A DNA stretch of 64,000 bases from Mogibacterium sp. (GTDB taxonomy: Bacteria; Bacillota; Clostridia; Peptostreptococcales; Anaerovoracaceae). The stretch lies in the NCBI GenBank assembly GCA_017405845.1, contig JAFQZQ010000040.1:1-64000 (forward strand), in the 5' to 3' direction. Made by a program: the position numbers and the translations under genes. Shown here piece after piece: positions 25,513-36,006 of this stretch. A model generated the notes under the pieces. It was given only the letters and a program-made list of their open reading frames with translations, was not told where the DNA came from and ran no database searches. Within the stretch, counting starts at the first letter, position 1; each line of letters begins with the position of its first letter.

Positions 25513-26706
25513 TTATTTTCCGTACTTTTCCATAAGACGTTTGAATCCAGGCATTGAATTCTTGATAGTCTCATTGGATACGCAGTATGCGAGTCTGAGG
25601 TAGCCCGGGCATCCGAATCCTGTTCCAGGAACGATAAGGATGTTTTCCTCAAGCTTTGCAGCCTCACTGAATGCCATGTCGTCTCCGTTTGGAGCCTTCA
25701 TGAAGAGGTAGAACGCTCCATCAGGCTTAGCGCATTCATATCCCATCTCAGTCAGACCGTTATAAAGATCGTTTCTATTCTCATCATATGCTACAAGGTC
25801 AGGTGCGCATCCGACGCACTCCTCAACAACTCTCTGTATCAGTGTCGGAGGGCAGACGGAACCGATTTCTCTGGCAGCACCTGCAATTGCGCTGAGTACT
25901 ACTTTGCTGTCATGGCATTTTGCAGGAACATATACATATCCGATACGTTCACCCGGAAGTGACAGGCTCTTGGACCAGGAGTAGCAGACTATGGTGTTGT
26001 CATATACTTCAGGGATGAATGTTACTACAGCATCGCCGTAAACGAGTTCTCTGTAAGGTTCGTCAGCGATGATATATATTGGATGACCGTATTTTTCTGC
26101 TTTTCTCTTAAGTACAGCAGCTATCTTTTCAAGTGTCTCTTTTGTATATACTACTCCGGACGGATTGTTAGGGGAGTTGATTACAACAGCTACAGTATCG
26201 TGATTGATTGTAGCTTCGAGAGCCTCGAGGTTGATCTGGAAATCAGGTATATCAGGATCGACTCTTCTTACTTTGCCGCCGCCGGCTTTGAAGAATACGT
26301 TATATTCAGGGAAATAAGGAGCAATTACAACAAAGTTGTCATCAGGTTTAGTTGTAAGTGCGCATGCAACAGATACGAGTGCAGGAGCGCATCCGCAAGT
26401 CATGAAGAGCTCACTTGCCTGTGCGTTTGTATTGAATCTTTCTCTCAGATTTGCTGCGATTGCCTCTCTGGTGCTCTCGAATCCCGGAGCCATTGAGTAG
26501 CCGTGCAGCAATATGGAACTCTCTTCTTCAACGAGCTTCTTGATTGTGTCGTTGACTTTTTTAGGAGCAGGTATGCTCGGATTGCCAAGTGAGTAATCAT
26601 AAACCTTATCTCTTCCGAGTTTTTTTGCCTGCTCCAGCCCGTAGGCGAAGAGTTCGCGGATGATGCTAGGCGCTGTGCCATAGCCGTAATATTTCTCATT
26701 AACCAT
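25513..26706 (-). CDS. PLP-dependent aminotransferase, class I/II
   Basis: Fold-type I aminotransferase of 397 residues. Visible motifs are the NSPNNPSG turn that contacts the cofactor, the DEPYREL strand (Asp to the pyridine nitrogen) and the Schiff-base Lys in SWSKSLSLPGERIGY. The arginine for the substrate carboxylate is in the C-terminal YLRLAY stretch. It lacks a signal peptide. A paralog with very similar motifs lies at 44966-46162. Substrate (aromatic or branched-chain amino acid, aspartate or alanine) cannot be told. It stands alone on the minus strand, with AAAGGAG before the start. Confidence 0.85.
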   Translation of the reverse strand: MVNEKYYGYGTAPSIIRELFAYGLEQAKKLGRDKVYDYSLGNPSIPAPKKVNDTIKKLVEEESSILLHGYSMAPGFESTREAIAANLRERFNTNAQASELFMTCGCAPALVSVACALTTKPDDNFVVIAPYFPEYNVFFKAGGGKVRRVDPDIPDFQINLEALEATINHDTVAVVINSPNNPSGVVYTKETLEKIAAVLKRKAEKYGHPIYIIADEPYRELVYGDAVVTFIPEVYDNTIVCYSWSKSLSLPGERIGYVYVPAKCHDSKVVLSAIAGAAREIGSVCPPTLIQRVVEECVGCAPDLVAYDENRNDLYNGLTEMGYECAKPDGAFYLFMKAPNGDDMAFSEAAKLEENILIVPGTGFGCPGYLRLAYCVSNETIKNSMPGFKRLMEKYGK

Positions 26707-26829
26707 AGCCGTTCTCCTTTAAATAACTAATTGTTTTATAATGTAAATCTTTATCAGCTTACACTCTTGTTATTATTGTAACACATTCAATTGTACCTGA
26801 ATGTATTATTTTCGGCCTGAGCCCTGTTA

Positions 26830-26838
26830 TGCTAAAAT
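26830..26838 (+). promoter_or_regulatory. Extended -10 promoter for the GH25 gene
   Basis: TGCTAAAAT, the same extended -10 as at 9929-9937, 34 bp before the gene. Confidence 0.4.
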
Positions 26839-26872
26839 AAGTGTCGGAATATTTTACTTTTAGAGGCGGATT

Positions 26873-27985
26873 TTGGAACAGAAAACAGTTAAAAACGAAA
26901 TAGAAAAAACAGAACCTAAGCGTTCAAGAAAAAAGAAAAGACCGTTCAAAAGCAAACTGAAGCTGGCGGCAGCTGCATTGATCGTGCTGCTTGTGCTGAC
27001 GGGCATCATTAAGCTGGCTGCGTTTATAGGCAGCATCTCAAAAACACATCTGAACGATGAGGGACTTACACATGATGCGCGCTACAAGGACTGCGTTGTG
27101 GTGCACGGAATAGATGTTTCTGAATATCAGGATGAAATAAACTGGAAGAAGGTAAAATCCAGCGAAGCCGACTTTGTCTTTATACGCGCCGGATACAGGA
27201 GTTCGGAGACCGGAGAACTCAGGGAAGATGCTGATTTCAAAACCAATATGAAGAAAGCCAACAAAGCAGGCATCATGTGCGGAGCGTACTTCTTTTCTCA
27301 GGCTTTAAACGAAGCTGAGGCAGTTGAGGAAGCCGAATACCTGCTGAAGCTGGTGAAACGATACGACGTAGAGATGCCTCTTGTGATCGACTACGAGCTT
27401 TATAACGGCGGCAGGCTGCAGAAAGTGGTAGAAGCCGGAGAGATGCCTGCGTCATCGATGTATCACGACGTGGTACTCGCGTTCTGCCGCAGAGTGGAGA
27501 AAGCCGGCTATGAGTCAGCTGTATATGCAAATTACGATATGCTTACCAACTACATGGATTCATCATTGCTCGATGAAGAGGCGGTCATATGGGCGGCTCA
27601 GTACGGAGGACAATGTGACGTAAAGGGCAATTATCTCTACTGGCAGTGCGCAGAGGATGCGGCTGTCAGCGGTATAGAAGGCAATGTGGATCATGATATC
27701 TGGTACATTGAGCCGGGTAAGGTGTACAGCACAAGAGCAGAAGGGAAAAAGGATCCGGTATCGATAGGGGAATGCGAGGTTGAATTCGACCAGAGCAGCT
27801 ATAAGACAAAAAATCACATAGCGAAGCCTGAAGTCAAGGTAACAAATGGTGATAAAAAGCTTAGAAGAGGAAGAGACTATATAGCCTCATTTGTAAAAAA
27901 CACCGGATCCGGCACAGGTTATGCAATTGTACGCGGAAAGGGCAGGTATAAAGACTGGATAGCTGTTCCTTTTACAATAGATTAA
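26873..27985 (+). CDS. Membrane-anchored GH25 lysozyme-like muramidase
   Basis: The 370-residue protein has a basic cytoplasmic N-terminus (about 1-30), one membrane segment (about 31-55) and an extracellular GH25 domain (about 78-285). GH25 residues are visible: the Asp of GIDVSEYQ near 84 and the Asp/Glu pair in VIDYELY near 173-179, where Glu is the catalytic acid. A small beta-rich C-terminal domain (about 298-370) resembles surface repeat domains with LRRGRDYIASF and TGSGTGYAIV patterns. It would cut the glycan backbone of peptidoglycan during wall remodelling. The start is TTG, supported by AGAGG; no ATG is available before the basic region. The next gene, xth, follows by 19 bp. Confidence 0.83.
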   Translation: MEQKTVKNEIEKTEPKRSRKKKRPFKSKLKLAAAALIVLLVLTGIIKLAAFIGSISKTHLNDEGLTHDARYKDCVVVHGIDVSEYQDEINWKKVKSSEADFVFIRAGYRSSETGELREDADFKTNMKKANKAGIMCGAYFFSQALNEAEAVEEAEYLLKLVKRYDVEMPLVIDYELYNGGRLQKVVEAGEMPASSMYHDVVLAFCRRVEKAGYESAVYANYDMLTNYMDSSLLDEEAVIWAAQYGGQCDVKGNYLYWQCAEDAAVSGIEGNVDHDIWYIEPGKVYSTRAEGKKDPVSIGECEVEFDQSSYKTKNHIAKPEVKVTNGDKKLRRGRDYIASFVKNTGSGTGYAIVRGKGRYKDWIAVPFTID

Positions 27986-28004
27986 GAGAGATCGGAGATA
28001 ATAA

Positions 28005-28763
28005 ATGAAATTCGTCAGCTGGAATGTTAACGGCTTCAGGGCCGTTCTGAAAAAGGGATTTGAAGACATCTTTAACGAACTCGACGCGGACTTTTTCTGT
28101 CTGCAGGAGACCAAGATGCAGGAGGGTCAGGCGGACTTTCATCCTGAAGGATACCATGAATACTACAACTGCGCAGAGAAGAAGGGTTACTCCGGAACGG
28201 CAGTGTTCGTAAAGGAATCTGCAGGGGAGCCGCTTTCTGTAGCTTATGGTATCAAAGGGGAACATGATGATGAGGGCAGGGTTATCACTCTGGAGTATCC
28301 GGAGTTCTATCTGATCTGCTGCTATGTGCCAAACGCTCAGGATGGGCTCAAGCGTATAGACTACAGATGCGAGTTCGAGGATGCAATGAGGACGTACATG
28401 AGCGAACTCGACAAAACCAAACCGGTCATCTACTGCGGCGACCTAAACGTTGCGCATAACGAGATAGATCTGAAGAACCCGGGTCCTAACAGAGGCAATG
28501 CGGGATTCTCAGATGAAGAGCGCGGCAAGATGACTGAGCTGCTTGATGCGGGATTCACTGATACGTTCCGAAGCCTTTATCCTGATACAGTAAAGTATTC
28601 CTGGTGGTCATACAGAATGAAAGCCAGGGAAAGAAATGCCGGGTGGCGCATTGACTACTTCATCATCTCTGACAGGCTAAGTGATAAACTTCAGGATGCT
28701 GAAATACTGAACGATGTATTCGGGAGCGACCATTGTCCTGTATCCATAACAATAAACTTATAG
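28005..28763 (+). CDS. xth: Exodeoxyribonuclease III (AP endonuclease)
   Basis: DNA repair nuclease that cuts at abasic sites and removes 3' blocks. The 252-residue protein has SWNVNGFRA (Asn metal ligand), LQETKMQ (catalytic Glu), GDLNVAHNEIDL (Asp and Asn in the active site) and the C-terminal GSDHCPV (catalytic His). The length is normal for the ExoA family. It follows the GH25 gene by 19 bp; the two functions are unrelated, so shared transcription may be incidental. Confidence 0.95.
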   Translation: MKFVSWNVNGFRAVLKKGFEDIFNELDADFFCLQETKMQEGQADFHPEGYHEYYNCAEKKGYSGTAVFVKESAGEPLSVAYGIKGEHDDEGRVITLEYPEFYLICCYVPNAQDGLKRIDYRCEFEDAMRTYMSELDKTKPVIYCGDLNVAHNEIDLKNPGPNRGNAGFSDEERGKMTELLDAGFTDTFRSLYPDTVKYSWWSYRMKARERNAGWRIDYFIISDRLSDKLQDAEILNDVFGSDHCPVSITINL

Positions 28764-28783
28764 AAAATAATTGAGGAGCCGTT

Positions 28784-29035
28784 ATGCATAAGTTCATTAC
28801 CAGGGATGGCCATACAATAAAGATAGATGTTGACTCAGGAAATCATGAGATCATCAGCCTTCTGACCGATACCATACCGAGACTTTCATATGATGAAATA
28901 CTCGATGGGGAACTCGAAAAAAGGCTGGGCAGTCATAAGCTCGGACTGATAAAGACTTCGTCAAGTGATGACGTCAAACAGCTGATTTTCAGCCTCGCAA
29001 TGTTCAATACCATATCAAAACCACCGGGGTTTTAG
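28784..29035 (+). CDS. Small protein of unknown function
   Basis: An 83-residue soluble protein with a good ribosome binding site (GAGGAG) and a start 20 bp after xth. Its composition is ordinary with two predicted helices and no cysteine, signal or membrane segment. The centre reads LSYDEILDGELEKRLG. I do not recognise it. It ends before a hairpin terminator (29048-29069) that would close the operon, which supports it as a real gene. Confidence 0.6.
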   Translation: MHKFITRDGHTIKIDVDSGNHEIISLLTDTIPRLSYDEILDGELEKRLGSHKLGLIKTSSSDDVKQLIFSLAMFNTISKPPGF

Positions 29036-29047
29036 GCGCTCTGATTA

Positions 29048-29082
29048 CAGGGAAAAATATTTGTCCCTGAATCCTATTTTTT
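29048..29082 (+). terminator. Terminator before rpsT
   Basis: CAGGGA (29048-29053) with TCCCTG (29064-29069), then a T-rich stretch at 29075-29082. The stem is short, so it may be weak. Confidence 0.5.
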
Positions 29083-29084
29083 GC

Positions 29085-29113
29085 TTGTATTATAAAAAGC
29101 TATGTCATATAAT
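29085..29113 (+). promoter_or_regulatory. Sigma-A promoter for rpsT
   Basis: TTGTAT (29085-29090), 17-bp spacer, perfect TATAAT (29108-29113). The leader would be about 40 bases. Confidence 0.75.
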
Positions 29114-29159
29114 ACGCGTTGCGAATTAATGCATTAAAAATGAAAGTGGGGTATAAATA

Positions 29160-29429
29160 ATGGCAAACATTAAATCCGCAAAGAAAAGAATCAAGGTTAT
29201 CGACAAGAAGACTGCTCGCAACATCAGAGTAAAGAACCACATCAAGGAAGCTGAGAAGGCATTCCTCGCTGCAGTTGACAACGGTGATGTTGAAGAGGCT
29301 AAGAAGGCATTCCAGCATGCAGAGAAGAAGCTCATGCAGGCAGCCGCAAAGGGTACGTTCCACAAGAACGCAGTAGCTCGTAAGATTTCCAGATTCGAGA
29401 AGAAGCTCAACGCGCTTAGCGCAAAGTAA
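29160..29429 (+). CDS. rpsT: 30S ribosomal protein S20
   Basis: Primary 16S rRNA-binding protein. The 89-residue, strongly basic, all-helical sequence starts MANIKSAKKRI and contains TFHKNAVARKISRFEKKLN, the standard S20 signature. It has its own strong promoter and a terminator right behind it, so it is a single-gene unit, commonly placed near lepA as here. Confidence 0.97.
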   Translation: MANIKSAKKRIKVIDKKTARNIRVKNHIKEAEKAFLAAVDNGDVEEAKKAFQHAEKKLMQAAAKGTFHKNAVARKISRFEKKLNALSAK

Positions 29430-29471
29430 TTCTCACCCGTCCCCACATTGCGTATAAGTTAAATGCGCCTT

Positions 29472-29500
29472 CAGCCGGAGTGTCTCCCGGCTGTTTTTTT
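29472..29500 (+). terminator. Rho-independent terminator after rpsT
   Basis: CAGCCGG (29472-29478) pairs with CCGGCTG (29487-29493), then seven T. Confidence 0.85.
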
Positions 29501-29591
29501 ATTTGCGGGATCCGATAATACGGATTCTTTGAAAACGCAGCACACATCCTTTATAATGAAATGGATAATGAGCAAAAAAGGAAAACGATAT

Positions 29592-31400
29592 ATGAGCTAC
29601 TTAGACAATATTAGAAATTTCAGCATAATAGCCCACATAGATCATGGCAAGTCGACACTTGCTGACCGTCTGATAGAAAAGACCGGTCTGGTAGAGGCGC
29701 GCGACATGAAGGAGCAGTACCTCGACAACATGGATATCGAACGTGAGAGGGGCATCACTATCAAGCTTCAGACTACGCGCCTTAAGTACAAGGCGAAGGA
29801 TGGTCAGGAGTATATACTCAATCTCATCGATACACCGGGACATGTGGACTTCAACTATGAGGTATCGCGCTCACTCGCTGCCTGCGACGGAGCAGTGCTT
29901 GTCGTGGATGCAACTCAGGGTGTTGAGGCGCAGACACTCGGAAATGTTTATCTCGCTCTTGACGAAGACCTGGAGATACTTCCGGTTCTTAATAAAATGG
30001 ACCTAGACTCTGCCCGCCCTGATGATGCAAGGGCAGAGATAGAAGATATCATTGGACTTGATGCGTCAGAGGCTCCTGAGATATCAGCAAAGACAGGCAT
30101 GGGTATCGATGAGATGCTCGAGAAGCTTATCGAAGTGATACCGCCTCCACAGGGAGACCCGGACGGCAAGCTCAAGGCTCTCATTTTTGACTCGTATTAT
30201 GACAGCTATAAGGGCGTCATCATTTATACTCGAATATTTGACGGCAGAGTCAAAAGAGGAGATACGATACGGATGATGAATACCGGCAAGAACTATGAAG
30301 TAACAGAGGTAGGCTACTGCATTCCGGGAACTGTTCCTGCCGATGAGCTGAAGGCCGGCGAAGTAGGATATATATGCGGCAGCATCAAACAGGTAGCCGA
30401 TGCACGCGTCGGTGATACCATCACGCTTGCGAATGCTCCTGCAGAGGCTGCTCTGAAGGGATATAAAAAGGCCCAGTCCATGGTATACTGCGGCATATTC
30501 CCGGCTGAGGGCGAGAAGTACGAGAACGTAAAGGATGCCCTCGAGAAGCTGCAGGTAAATGACGCAGCTTTCAACTTCGAACCTGAGAATTCTGCGGCTC
30601 TCGGATATGGCTACAGATGTGGATTCCTGGGACTCCTGCACATGGATGTAATTACGGAGAGACTGGCAAGGGAATTCGATCTCGATGTGATCACAACATT
30701 GCCTTCTGTAGTGTATAAGGTAGTGATGAAGGACGGAGAGGTGCTCGACATCCAGAATCCGTCCAATCTGCCGCCACAGGCGCTGATAGCGCATATAGAA
30801 GAACCTATAGTCAAGGCTGACATCATGACTCCTAACGAGTATGTAGGCAGCATAATGTCGCTTTGTCAGAACCGCCGCGGTAACATGATACACATGGAGT
30901 ACCTCACAAAAACCAGAGTGCAGCTCCACTATGAGATCCCGCTCAACGAGGTTATTTACGACTTCTTCGATGCCCTCAAATCGCGCACAAGAGGCTACGC
31001 GTCGCTTGACTATGAATTTTTGAGATATCAGCCGGCCAAGCTGGTAAAACTCGACATTCTGCTTAACCGTGAACCTATTGACGCGCTTTCGACCATTGTG
31101 CCTGAGGAGGAGGCTATGGCCAAGGGCAGAGGTATATGCGAGAAGCTCAAGGAGATCATTCCGCGCCATCAGTTCGAAGTGCCTATTCAGGCTGCAATCG
31201 GGCAGAAGATAATCGCTCGTGAGACAGTCAGGGCATACCGCAAGGACGTACTTGCAAAGTGCTATGGAGGAGATATTACAAGAAAGAAGAAACTCCTCGA
31301 GAAACAGAAAGCAGGAAAGAAGAGAATGAGGCAGTTCGGTTCGGTAACCGTGCCGCAGGAGGCATTTACCGAGGTGCTGAAGCTCGATGACGGAAGATAA
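29592..31400 (+). CDS. lepA: Elongation factor 4 (LepA)
   Basis: Translational GTPase that acts on stalled or misassembled ribosomes. The 602-residue protein has [18 protein letters not shown] at the N-terminus (G1), [12 protein letters not shown] (G3), NKMD (G4) and the LepA-specific C-terminal domain ending near [20 protein letters not shown] 29592 gives the standard start and has AGGAAAAC in front; an in-frame ATG at 29568 is possible but adds an atypical basic extension. The stop is next to the start of hemW. Confidence 0.96.
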   Translation: MSYLDNIRNFSIIAHIDHGKSTLADRLIEKTGLVEARDMKEQYLDNMDIERERGITIKLQTTRLKYKAKDGQEYILNLIDTPGHVDFNYEVSRSLAACDGAVLVVDATQGVEAQTLGNVYLALDEDLEILPVLNKMDLDSARPDDARAEIEDIIGLDASEAPEISAKTGMGIDEMLEKLIEVIPPPQGDPDGKLKALIFDSYYDSYKGVIIYTRIFDGRVKRGDTIRMMNTGKNYEVTEVGYCIPGTVPADELKAGEVGYICGSIKQVADARVGDTITLANAPAEAALKGYKKAQSMVYCGIFPAEGEKYENVKDALEKLQVNDAAFNFEPENSAALGYGYRCGFLGLLHMDVITERLAREFDLDVITTLPSVVYKVVMKDGEVLDIQNPSNLPPQALIAHIEEPIVKADIMTPNEYVGSIMSLCQNRRGNMIHMEYLTKTRVQLHYEIPLNEVIYDFFDALKSRTRGYASLDYEFLRYQPAKLVKLDILLNREPIDALSTIVPEEEAMAKGRGICEKLKEIIPRHQFEVPIQAAIGQKIIARETVRAYRKDVLAKCYGGDITRKKKLLEKQKAGKKRMRQFGSVTVPQEAFTEVLKLDDGR

Positions 31401-31401
31401 A

Positions 31402-32628
31402 ATGGACAAAAAAAGAGGCATATACATACACATGCCTTTCTGTGTACAGAAGTGCAATTACTGCGCATTCCTTTCCTTCAGGGCGGATGGCTCTCCGAGA
31501 AAAGACTACACGGATGCGCTGGAGAAAGAAATCAGACTAAGGGCAGATCTCGAAAGACAGAACGGAACTGACAAGGATATAGACACGGTATACATCGGCG
31601 GAGGCACTCCATCGGTTATGGATATTTCGTCGATGTCGGAGATGATGAGGGCAGTCAGACGGTCATTCGATATAAAGGAGGATGCTGAAGTCACTCTGGA
31701 GGCGAACCCGGCTACGCTTGGGATAAAGGACGGCGTTACACTTGCCAAGCTGCAGGCGTATAAGTTTATGGGAGTAAACCGCCTGTCAATGGGCGTGCAA
31801 TCGATGGACAATGACAGACTGCATTACCTTGGACGTATACATACAGCTGAAAATGTGGCCCGTGACATGCAGCTGATCCGCAAAAAGGGCTTCGATAATG
31901 TAAATCTCGACCTCATTTTCTCTGTTCCGGGAGAGAGCGGAGAGAATGCGCTGAGCGATCTCGAGAAGATACTTGAGCTTGATCCTGAACACATATCGTG
32001 CTACAGCCTGCAGATAGAGGAGGGCACTCCATTCGGCGATATGGCCGAGGCCGGCGAGCTGACCGAAGTGCCTGATGAAGAGGACAGGGAGACATATCAC
32101 AGGATATGCCACAGGCTTGCAGATGCTGGTTATGAGCATTATGAGATCAGCAATTTTGCTAAGAAGGGATACAGATCACGCCACAACAGCCTTTACTGGA
32201 ATATGGACGAATATATAGGGCTGGGTCTTGGAGCAAGCGGCTTCATCAACGGCGTGAGGTATAAGAATACAAGTGATCTTGATGAGTATCTTGCTGCGAT
32301 CGAAGAGGGCAGACTTCCCGTTGCAGAGGAGCATAGAAACACAGCATTTGACAACATCAGCGAGGCTGTGTTCACCGGACTCAGGAGGCGTGAGGGTATT
32401 AGTTATGAAGAGGCTGTCCGCGCATACCTGGGCGCAGAAGCTTCAGAGAAGAAAGATCTGAAAACTGCAGATGACTTCTGTGATTTCTTCTGGGAGGTAT
32501 TTGCTGATGCAAGAGATGAAGCCCGCGAATATGCAGACAGAGGGCTCCTGCTGATAGATAACGAAGGCCTGAAACTCACGGAGCAGGGCATCGATATAAG
32601 CAATTCAATAATGTCGCTTTTTGTATAG
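31402..32628 (+). CDS. hemW: HemW-like radical SAM protein (heme chaperone family)
   Basis: Radical SAM protein of about 408 residues with the CxxxCxxC cluster motif as CVQKCNYC (about 15-22), followed by the GGGTPS S-adenosylmethionine-binding turn and the HemN C-terminal domain. The CNYC spacing and lack of the extended N-terminus fit HemW, which inserts heme into acceptor proteins, rather than the coproporphyrinogen dehydrogenase HemN. The lepA-hemW order is typical of Firmicutes. A start at 31387, overlapping lepA, is also possible; 31402 has GGAAG at better spacing. Confidence 0.9.
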   Translation: MDKKRGIYIHMPFCVQKCNYCAFLSFRADGSPRKDYTDALEKEIRLRADLERQNGTDKDIDTVYIGGGTPSVMDISSMSEMMRAVRRSFDIKEDAEVTLEANPATLGIKDGVTLAKLQAYKFMGVNRLSMGVQSMDNDRLHYLGRIHTAENVARDMQLIRKKGFDNVNLDLIFSVPGESGENALSDLEKILELDPEHISCYSLQIEEGTPFGDMAEAGELTEVPDEEDRETYHRICHRLADAGYEHYEISNFAKKGYRSRHNSLYWNMDEYIGLGLGASGFINGVRYKNTSDLDEYLAAIEEGRLPVAEEHRNTAFDNISEAVFTGLRRREGISYEEAVRAYLGAEASEKKDLKTADDFCDFFWEVFADARDEAREYADRGLLLIDNEGLKLTEQGIDISNSIMSLFV

Positions 32629-32650
32629 ATCGTATAGAAAGGATAGCAGC

Positions 32651-34138
32651 ATGGAAAAATATATAATGGCGCTCGATCAGGGCACAACAAGCTCGAGAAC
32701 CATCATCTATGACAAAGCAGGCAACATAAAATCCGTAGTGCAGAGAGAGTTCACCCAGATTTTCCCGCACGAGGGCTGGGTAGAGCACGATGCCATGGAG
32801 ATCTGGGCATCCCAGATGGGAACCGCGCAGGAGGCATTGCTGAAAGCCGGCCTCACATATAAGAATATCGCCGGCATAGGAATCACCAACCAGCGAGAGA
32901 CAACGGTTGTCTGGGACAAAAATACCGGACGTCCTGTGTATAACGCCATCGTGTGGCAGTGCCGCAGAACAGCTGACTATGCTGCAAAGCTGAAACCTCA
33001 CGAAGATATGATAAGGCACAAGACAGGATTGCTTGCTGACCCTTATTTCAGCGGCACAAAGCTCGCTTGGATACTCGATAACGTTCCGGGAGTCAGAGCA
33101 AGGGCAGAGAGAGGAGATCTCCTCTTCGGTACAATAGAGTGCTGGCTCATCTGGAAGCTGACCGGCGGCAAGGTGCATGTATCCGACTATTCAAACGCCT
33201 GCAGAACCATGCTCTTTGACATAAATACACTCAAATGGGATGAGGAACTCTGTGACCTGCTCAACATACCAATGTGCATGCTGCCTGAGCCTGTAGAGTG
33301 CTCATCGCATTATGGCGATACCATCGATGAGATTTTCGGCGGTCCTATCCCTATTACGGGAGCGGCCGGAGACCAGCAGGCTGCGCTCTTCGGAGAGGCA
33401 TGCTTCAACGACGGCGATGTAAAGAGTACGTACGGTACGGGAAACTTCCTGCTGCTCAATACAGGCAAAAAACCTGTTCTGTCCAAGAACGGACTGCTTA
33501 CAACGATTGCATGGGGCCTTGACGGAGAGGTCACATACGCTCTTGAAGGATCCGTATTCGTTTGCGGAGCGGCTGTACAGTGGCTCAGAGACCAGCTGAG
33601 ATTCTTCCGTGATGCTGCGGAGTCAGAGGAGCTGGCGAAGCAGGTACCTGATGCGGGCGGAGTGTATGTTGTACCGGCGTTCGTCGGACTCGGAGCTCCG
33701 TACTGGGATCCTGAAGCAAGAGGCTCCATGTTCGGAATCACAAGAGGAACTACCCGTGAGCATATCGTAAGAGCTACGCTGCAGTCGCTGGTTTATCAGA
33801 ATGAGGACCTTCTGTCAGCCATGAAGGCCGATACCGGAAAGGATATCCTGTCGCTCAAGGTTGACGGCGGAGCTGCCATGAACAATCTGCTTATGCAGTT
33901 CCAGGCCGATATCTCAGACATTGACATTGTCAGATATGCCTCGATAGAATCCACCTCGCTCGGCGCTGCATATCTCGCAGGACTCGCGGTAGGCTACTAC
34001 GACAGCCTGGCAGATATTGTTGCAAGCAAAGAGATAGCAAAGACATTCAAACCGTCACTCGGAGAAAAGGAAAGAAGAGAGAGACTGGATGGGTGGCACA
34101 GAGCAGTCAAGGCTACGATAGCTTTCCGTGAAGGGTAG
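32651..34138 (+). CDS. glpK: Glycerol kinase
   Basis: FGGY-family kinase that makes glycerol 3-phosphate from glycerol and ATP. The 495-residue protein has [13 protein letters not shown] (phosphate-binding), [12 protein letters not shown], the [12 protein letters not shown] and KSTYGTGNF motifs, and the FGGY signature 2 region with [13 protein letters not shown] near 408-420. Length is exactly typical. No glpF, glpD or glpP is adjacent. The start at 32651 has GAAAGGAT in front. A strong terminator follows. Confidence 0.97.
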   Translation: MEKYIMALDQGTTSSRTIIYDKAGNIKSVVQREFTQIFPHEGWVEHDAMEIWASQMGTAQEALLKAGLTYKNIAGIGITNQRETTVVWDKNTGRPVYNAIVWQCRRTADYAAKLKPHEDMIRHKTGLLADPYFSGTKLAWILDNVPGVRARAERGDLLFGTIECWLIWKLTGGKVHVSDYSNACRTMLFDINTLKWDEELCDLLNIPMCMLPEPVECSSHYGDTIDEIFGGPIPITGAAGDQQAALFGEACFNDGDVKSTYGTGNFLLLNTGKKPVLSKNGLLTTIAWGLDGEVTYALEGSVFVCGAAVQWLRDQLRFFRDAAESEELAKQVPDAGGVYVVPAFVGLGAPYWDPEARGSMFGITRGTTREHIVRATLQSLVYQNEDLLSAMKADTGKDILSLKVDGGAAMNNLLMQFQADISDIDIVRYASIESTSLGAAYLAGLAVGYYDSLADIVASKEIAKTFKPSLGEKERRERLDGWHRAVKATIAFREG

Positions 34139-34151
34139 AAGAAGTGATAAA

Positions 34152-34184
34152 AAAGATTCCCGGGAAAACCGGGAATCTTTTTTA
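34152..34184 (+). terminator. Rho-independent terminator after glpK
   Basis: AAAGATTCCCGG (34152-34163) with CCGGGAATCTTT (34169-34180), then a T-run. Confidence 0.88.
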
Positions 34185-34193
34185 AATTTAGTA

Positions 34194-34222
34194 TAGACAA
34201 GACTGCTTCTTTTAGTTATAAT
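34194..34222 (+). promoter_or_regulatory. Sigma-A promoter of tRNA-Glu
   Basis: TAGACA (34194-34199), 17-bp spacer, perfect TATAAT (34217-34222). Confidence 0.75.
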
Positions 34223-34244
34223 ACATCTTGCGCATGAAAAAATG

Positions 34245-34320
34245 TGGCGCATTGGTCAAGAGGTCAAGACGTCGCCCTCTCACGGCGGAATCCAGGGTTC
34301 GATTCCCTGATGCGCTACCA
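34245..34320 (+). tRNA. tRNA-Glu(CUC)
   Basis: A 76-base tRNA with acceptor TGGCGCA/TGCGCTA, anticodon stem TCGCC/GGCGG and loop CTCTCAC, giving anticodon CUC (Glu, GAG), T loop GTTCGATT and encoded CCA. The unusual first base U is common for tRNA-Glu in Firmicutes. Confidence 0.94.
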
Positions 34321-34324
34321 CGAT

Positions 34325-34349
34325 AAAACGGCTTAGGCCGTTTTTTTTT
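34325..34349 (+). terminator. Rho-independent terminator after tRNA-Glu
   Basis: AAAACGGC (34325-34332) with GCCGTTTT (34337-34344), then more T. Confidence 0.85.
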
Positions 34350-34429
34350 ACTTTTTGTATTGTTTAATATGAATTCTTCCTATATAAAGAAATCATATAG
34401 GTTATTTGGAAAAAGGGAGGAGGAAAAGA

Positions 34430-35860
34430 ATGTCAACAGAGGAAGCAAGAATCAAAAAAGGTCTTGGCGAAATGACTTCCGAGTATGAGCTGGAAGGCCG
34501 CATTCCTACAGGCAAAGCTATTATTCTGGGAATGCAGCACGTACTGGCCATGTTCGTCGGAAACCTTACGCCGATCCTTGTAATTGGAGGGGCGTGCTCA
34601 CTTGGAGATGCCGGACTCATGGTGCCTGTAATTCAGAACGCGATGCTGGTTGCAGGCCTTGTAACGCTCGTGCAGCTTTGGACCATCGGTCCTATAGGAG
34701 CAAGGCTCCCGTGCGTAATGGGTACAAGCTCCGGATTCATTGGCGTATGCAGCGGTGTAGCCGGCTCAATGGGAGGCGGTGTAGTAGCATACGGCGCAAT
34801 ACTCGGAGCCTGTTTGATAGGCGGTGTGTTCGAGATGATTCTCGGATTCCTGTTAAAACCGCTTCGCAGATTTTTCCCTAGTGTTGTAACCGGTACAGTA
34901 GTAACAGCCATCGGTCTTTCTCTTATCAGCGTAGGTATCAACTCTTTCGGAGGAGGCAACAATAACAAGGACTTCGGATCGCCTACAAACCTGCTGGTGG
35001 GACTCGCTGTGCTGATTGCAATAATCCTGCTCAAGCACTTTACAAAGGGAATACTGTCAGCTGCATCGATACTGTTTGGTATCATCATAGGCTATATAAT
35101 CTGCGCAATACTGCCGCTGTTCCTTGATACAACATTTGTTGTCGAGGGAGAAACCTTCGTGCATTCATGGGTGCTTCAGTGGGATAAGGTAGCCGCAGCA
35201 GCATGGTTCTCATTACCAAGAATTATGCCTGTTAAATTCGTATTTGATGCGCGCGCTATCATTCCTATCATGATCATGTTTGTCGTTACAGCTGTTGAGA
35301 CAGTAGGCGACCTCTCCGGTATCACAGAGGGAGGACTCGGACGTGAGGCTACAGACAAGGAGCTGTCGGGTGGTGTAGCGTGTGACGGTATCGGATCATC
35401 GTTTGCAACACTCTTCGGAGTTCTGCCAAATACTTCGTTCAGCCAGAATGTCGGACTTGTAGGCATGACTAAGATAGTTAACCTCTACGCTATCACAATG
35501 GGAGCCATATTCCTGGTACTGTGCGGATTCTGTCCTAAGCTTGCTGCTATCGTACAGCTGATGCCTCAGTCTGTACTCGGCGGAGCCGCAGTAATGATGT
35601 TTGCATCCATCGTAGTCAGCGGTATACAGCTGATAACTAAAGATGGTATCGGCAACCGTGAGGTTACCATTGTTGCAGTATCGCTCGGACTCGGCTACGG
35701 ACTCGGATCCACTGCAAATGTACTGGCATTAATGCCTCCATTCGTTGGATATATCTTCGGCGGTTCGGGTATCGTTCCTGCAGCCATCGTTGCAATCGTC
35801 CTGAATATCGCTCTTAAAAAGGATCCTAAGGAACCTGAGGTAGAGCCTCTTTGGGACTGA
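34430..35860 (+). CDS. NCS2 family nucleobase permease (xanthine/uracil type)
   Basis: Membrane transporter of 476 residues with about 12-14 helices. NCS2 features are the LGMQHVLAMFVG start, the half-helix region with GTSSGFIGV and the second inverted repeat with TAVETVGDLSG and FGVLPNTSFSQNVG, where a Glu and the polar Asn/Ser bind substrate. The motif set is closer to xanthine/uric acid permeases than to UraA; the window also has a UraA-type member at 47377. GGGAGGAGG precedes ATG 34430. No purine riboswitch is recognisable in the short gap after tRNA-Glu. Confidence 0.87.
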   Translation: MSTEEARIKKGLGEMTSEYELEGRIPTGKAIILGMQHVLAMFVGNLTPILVIGGACSLGDAGLMVPVIQNAMLVAGLVTLVQLWTIGPIGARLPCVMGTSSGFIGVCSGVAGSMGGGVVAYGAILGACLIGGVFEMILGFLLKPLRRFFPSVVTGTVVTAIGLSLISVGINSFGGGNNNKDFGSPTNLLVGLAVLIAIILLKHFTKGILSAASILFGIIIGYIICAILPLFLDTTFVVEGETFVHSWVLQWDKVAAAAWFSLPRIMPVKFVFDARAIIPIMIMFVVTAVETVGDLSGITEGGLGREATDKELSGGVACDGIGSSFATLFGVLPNTSFSQNVGLVGMTKIVNLYAITMGAIFLVLCGFCPKLAAIVQLMPQSVLGGAAVMMFASIVVSGIQLITKDGIGNREVTIVAVSLGLGYGLGSTANVLALMPPFVGYIFGGSGIVPAAIVAIVLNIALKKDPKEPEVEPLWD

Positions 35861-35932
35861 TGCGGTATTTCCGGCAGGGAATAATGTGCAACAGATATAT
35901 AAAAACCGATGTTTTTTCACAGGGAGATGGGC

Positions 35933-35938
35933 TATAAT
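35933..35938 (+). promoter_or_regulatory. Promoter -10 box for the HaeIII-like gene
   Basis: Perfect TATAAT at 35933-35938, about 70 bp before the gene. No good -35 box is seen. Confidence 0.4.
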
Positions 35939-36006
35939 ATATACGGATGTTTTTGGCCCTGTGGGCTGTTTAATGCGCATACGATTTCCCGAAGGAGGAG
36001 TTCAAT

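Noticed and set aside
30084..31457. Long frame antisense to lepA
   Set aside because: Cys/Leu/Ser-rich shadow frame with no family resemblance; lepA on the other strand is certain.
34345..34429. Purine riboswitch before the NCS2 permease
   Set aside because: Gap is too short after the tRNA-Glu terminator and lacks the three-way junction sequences.
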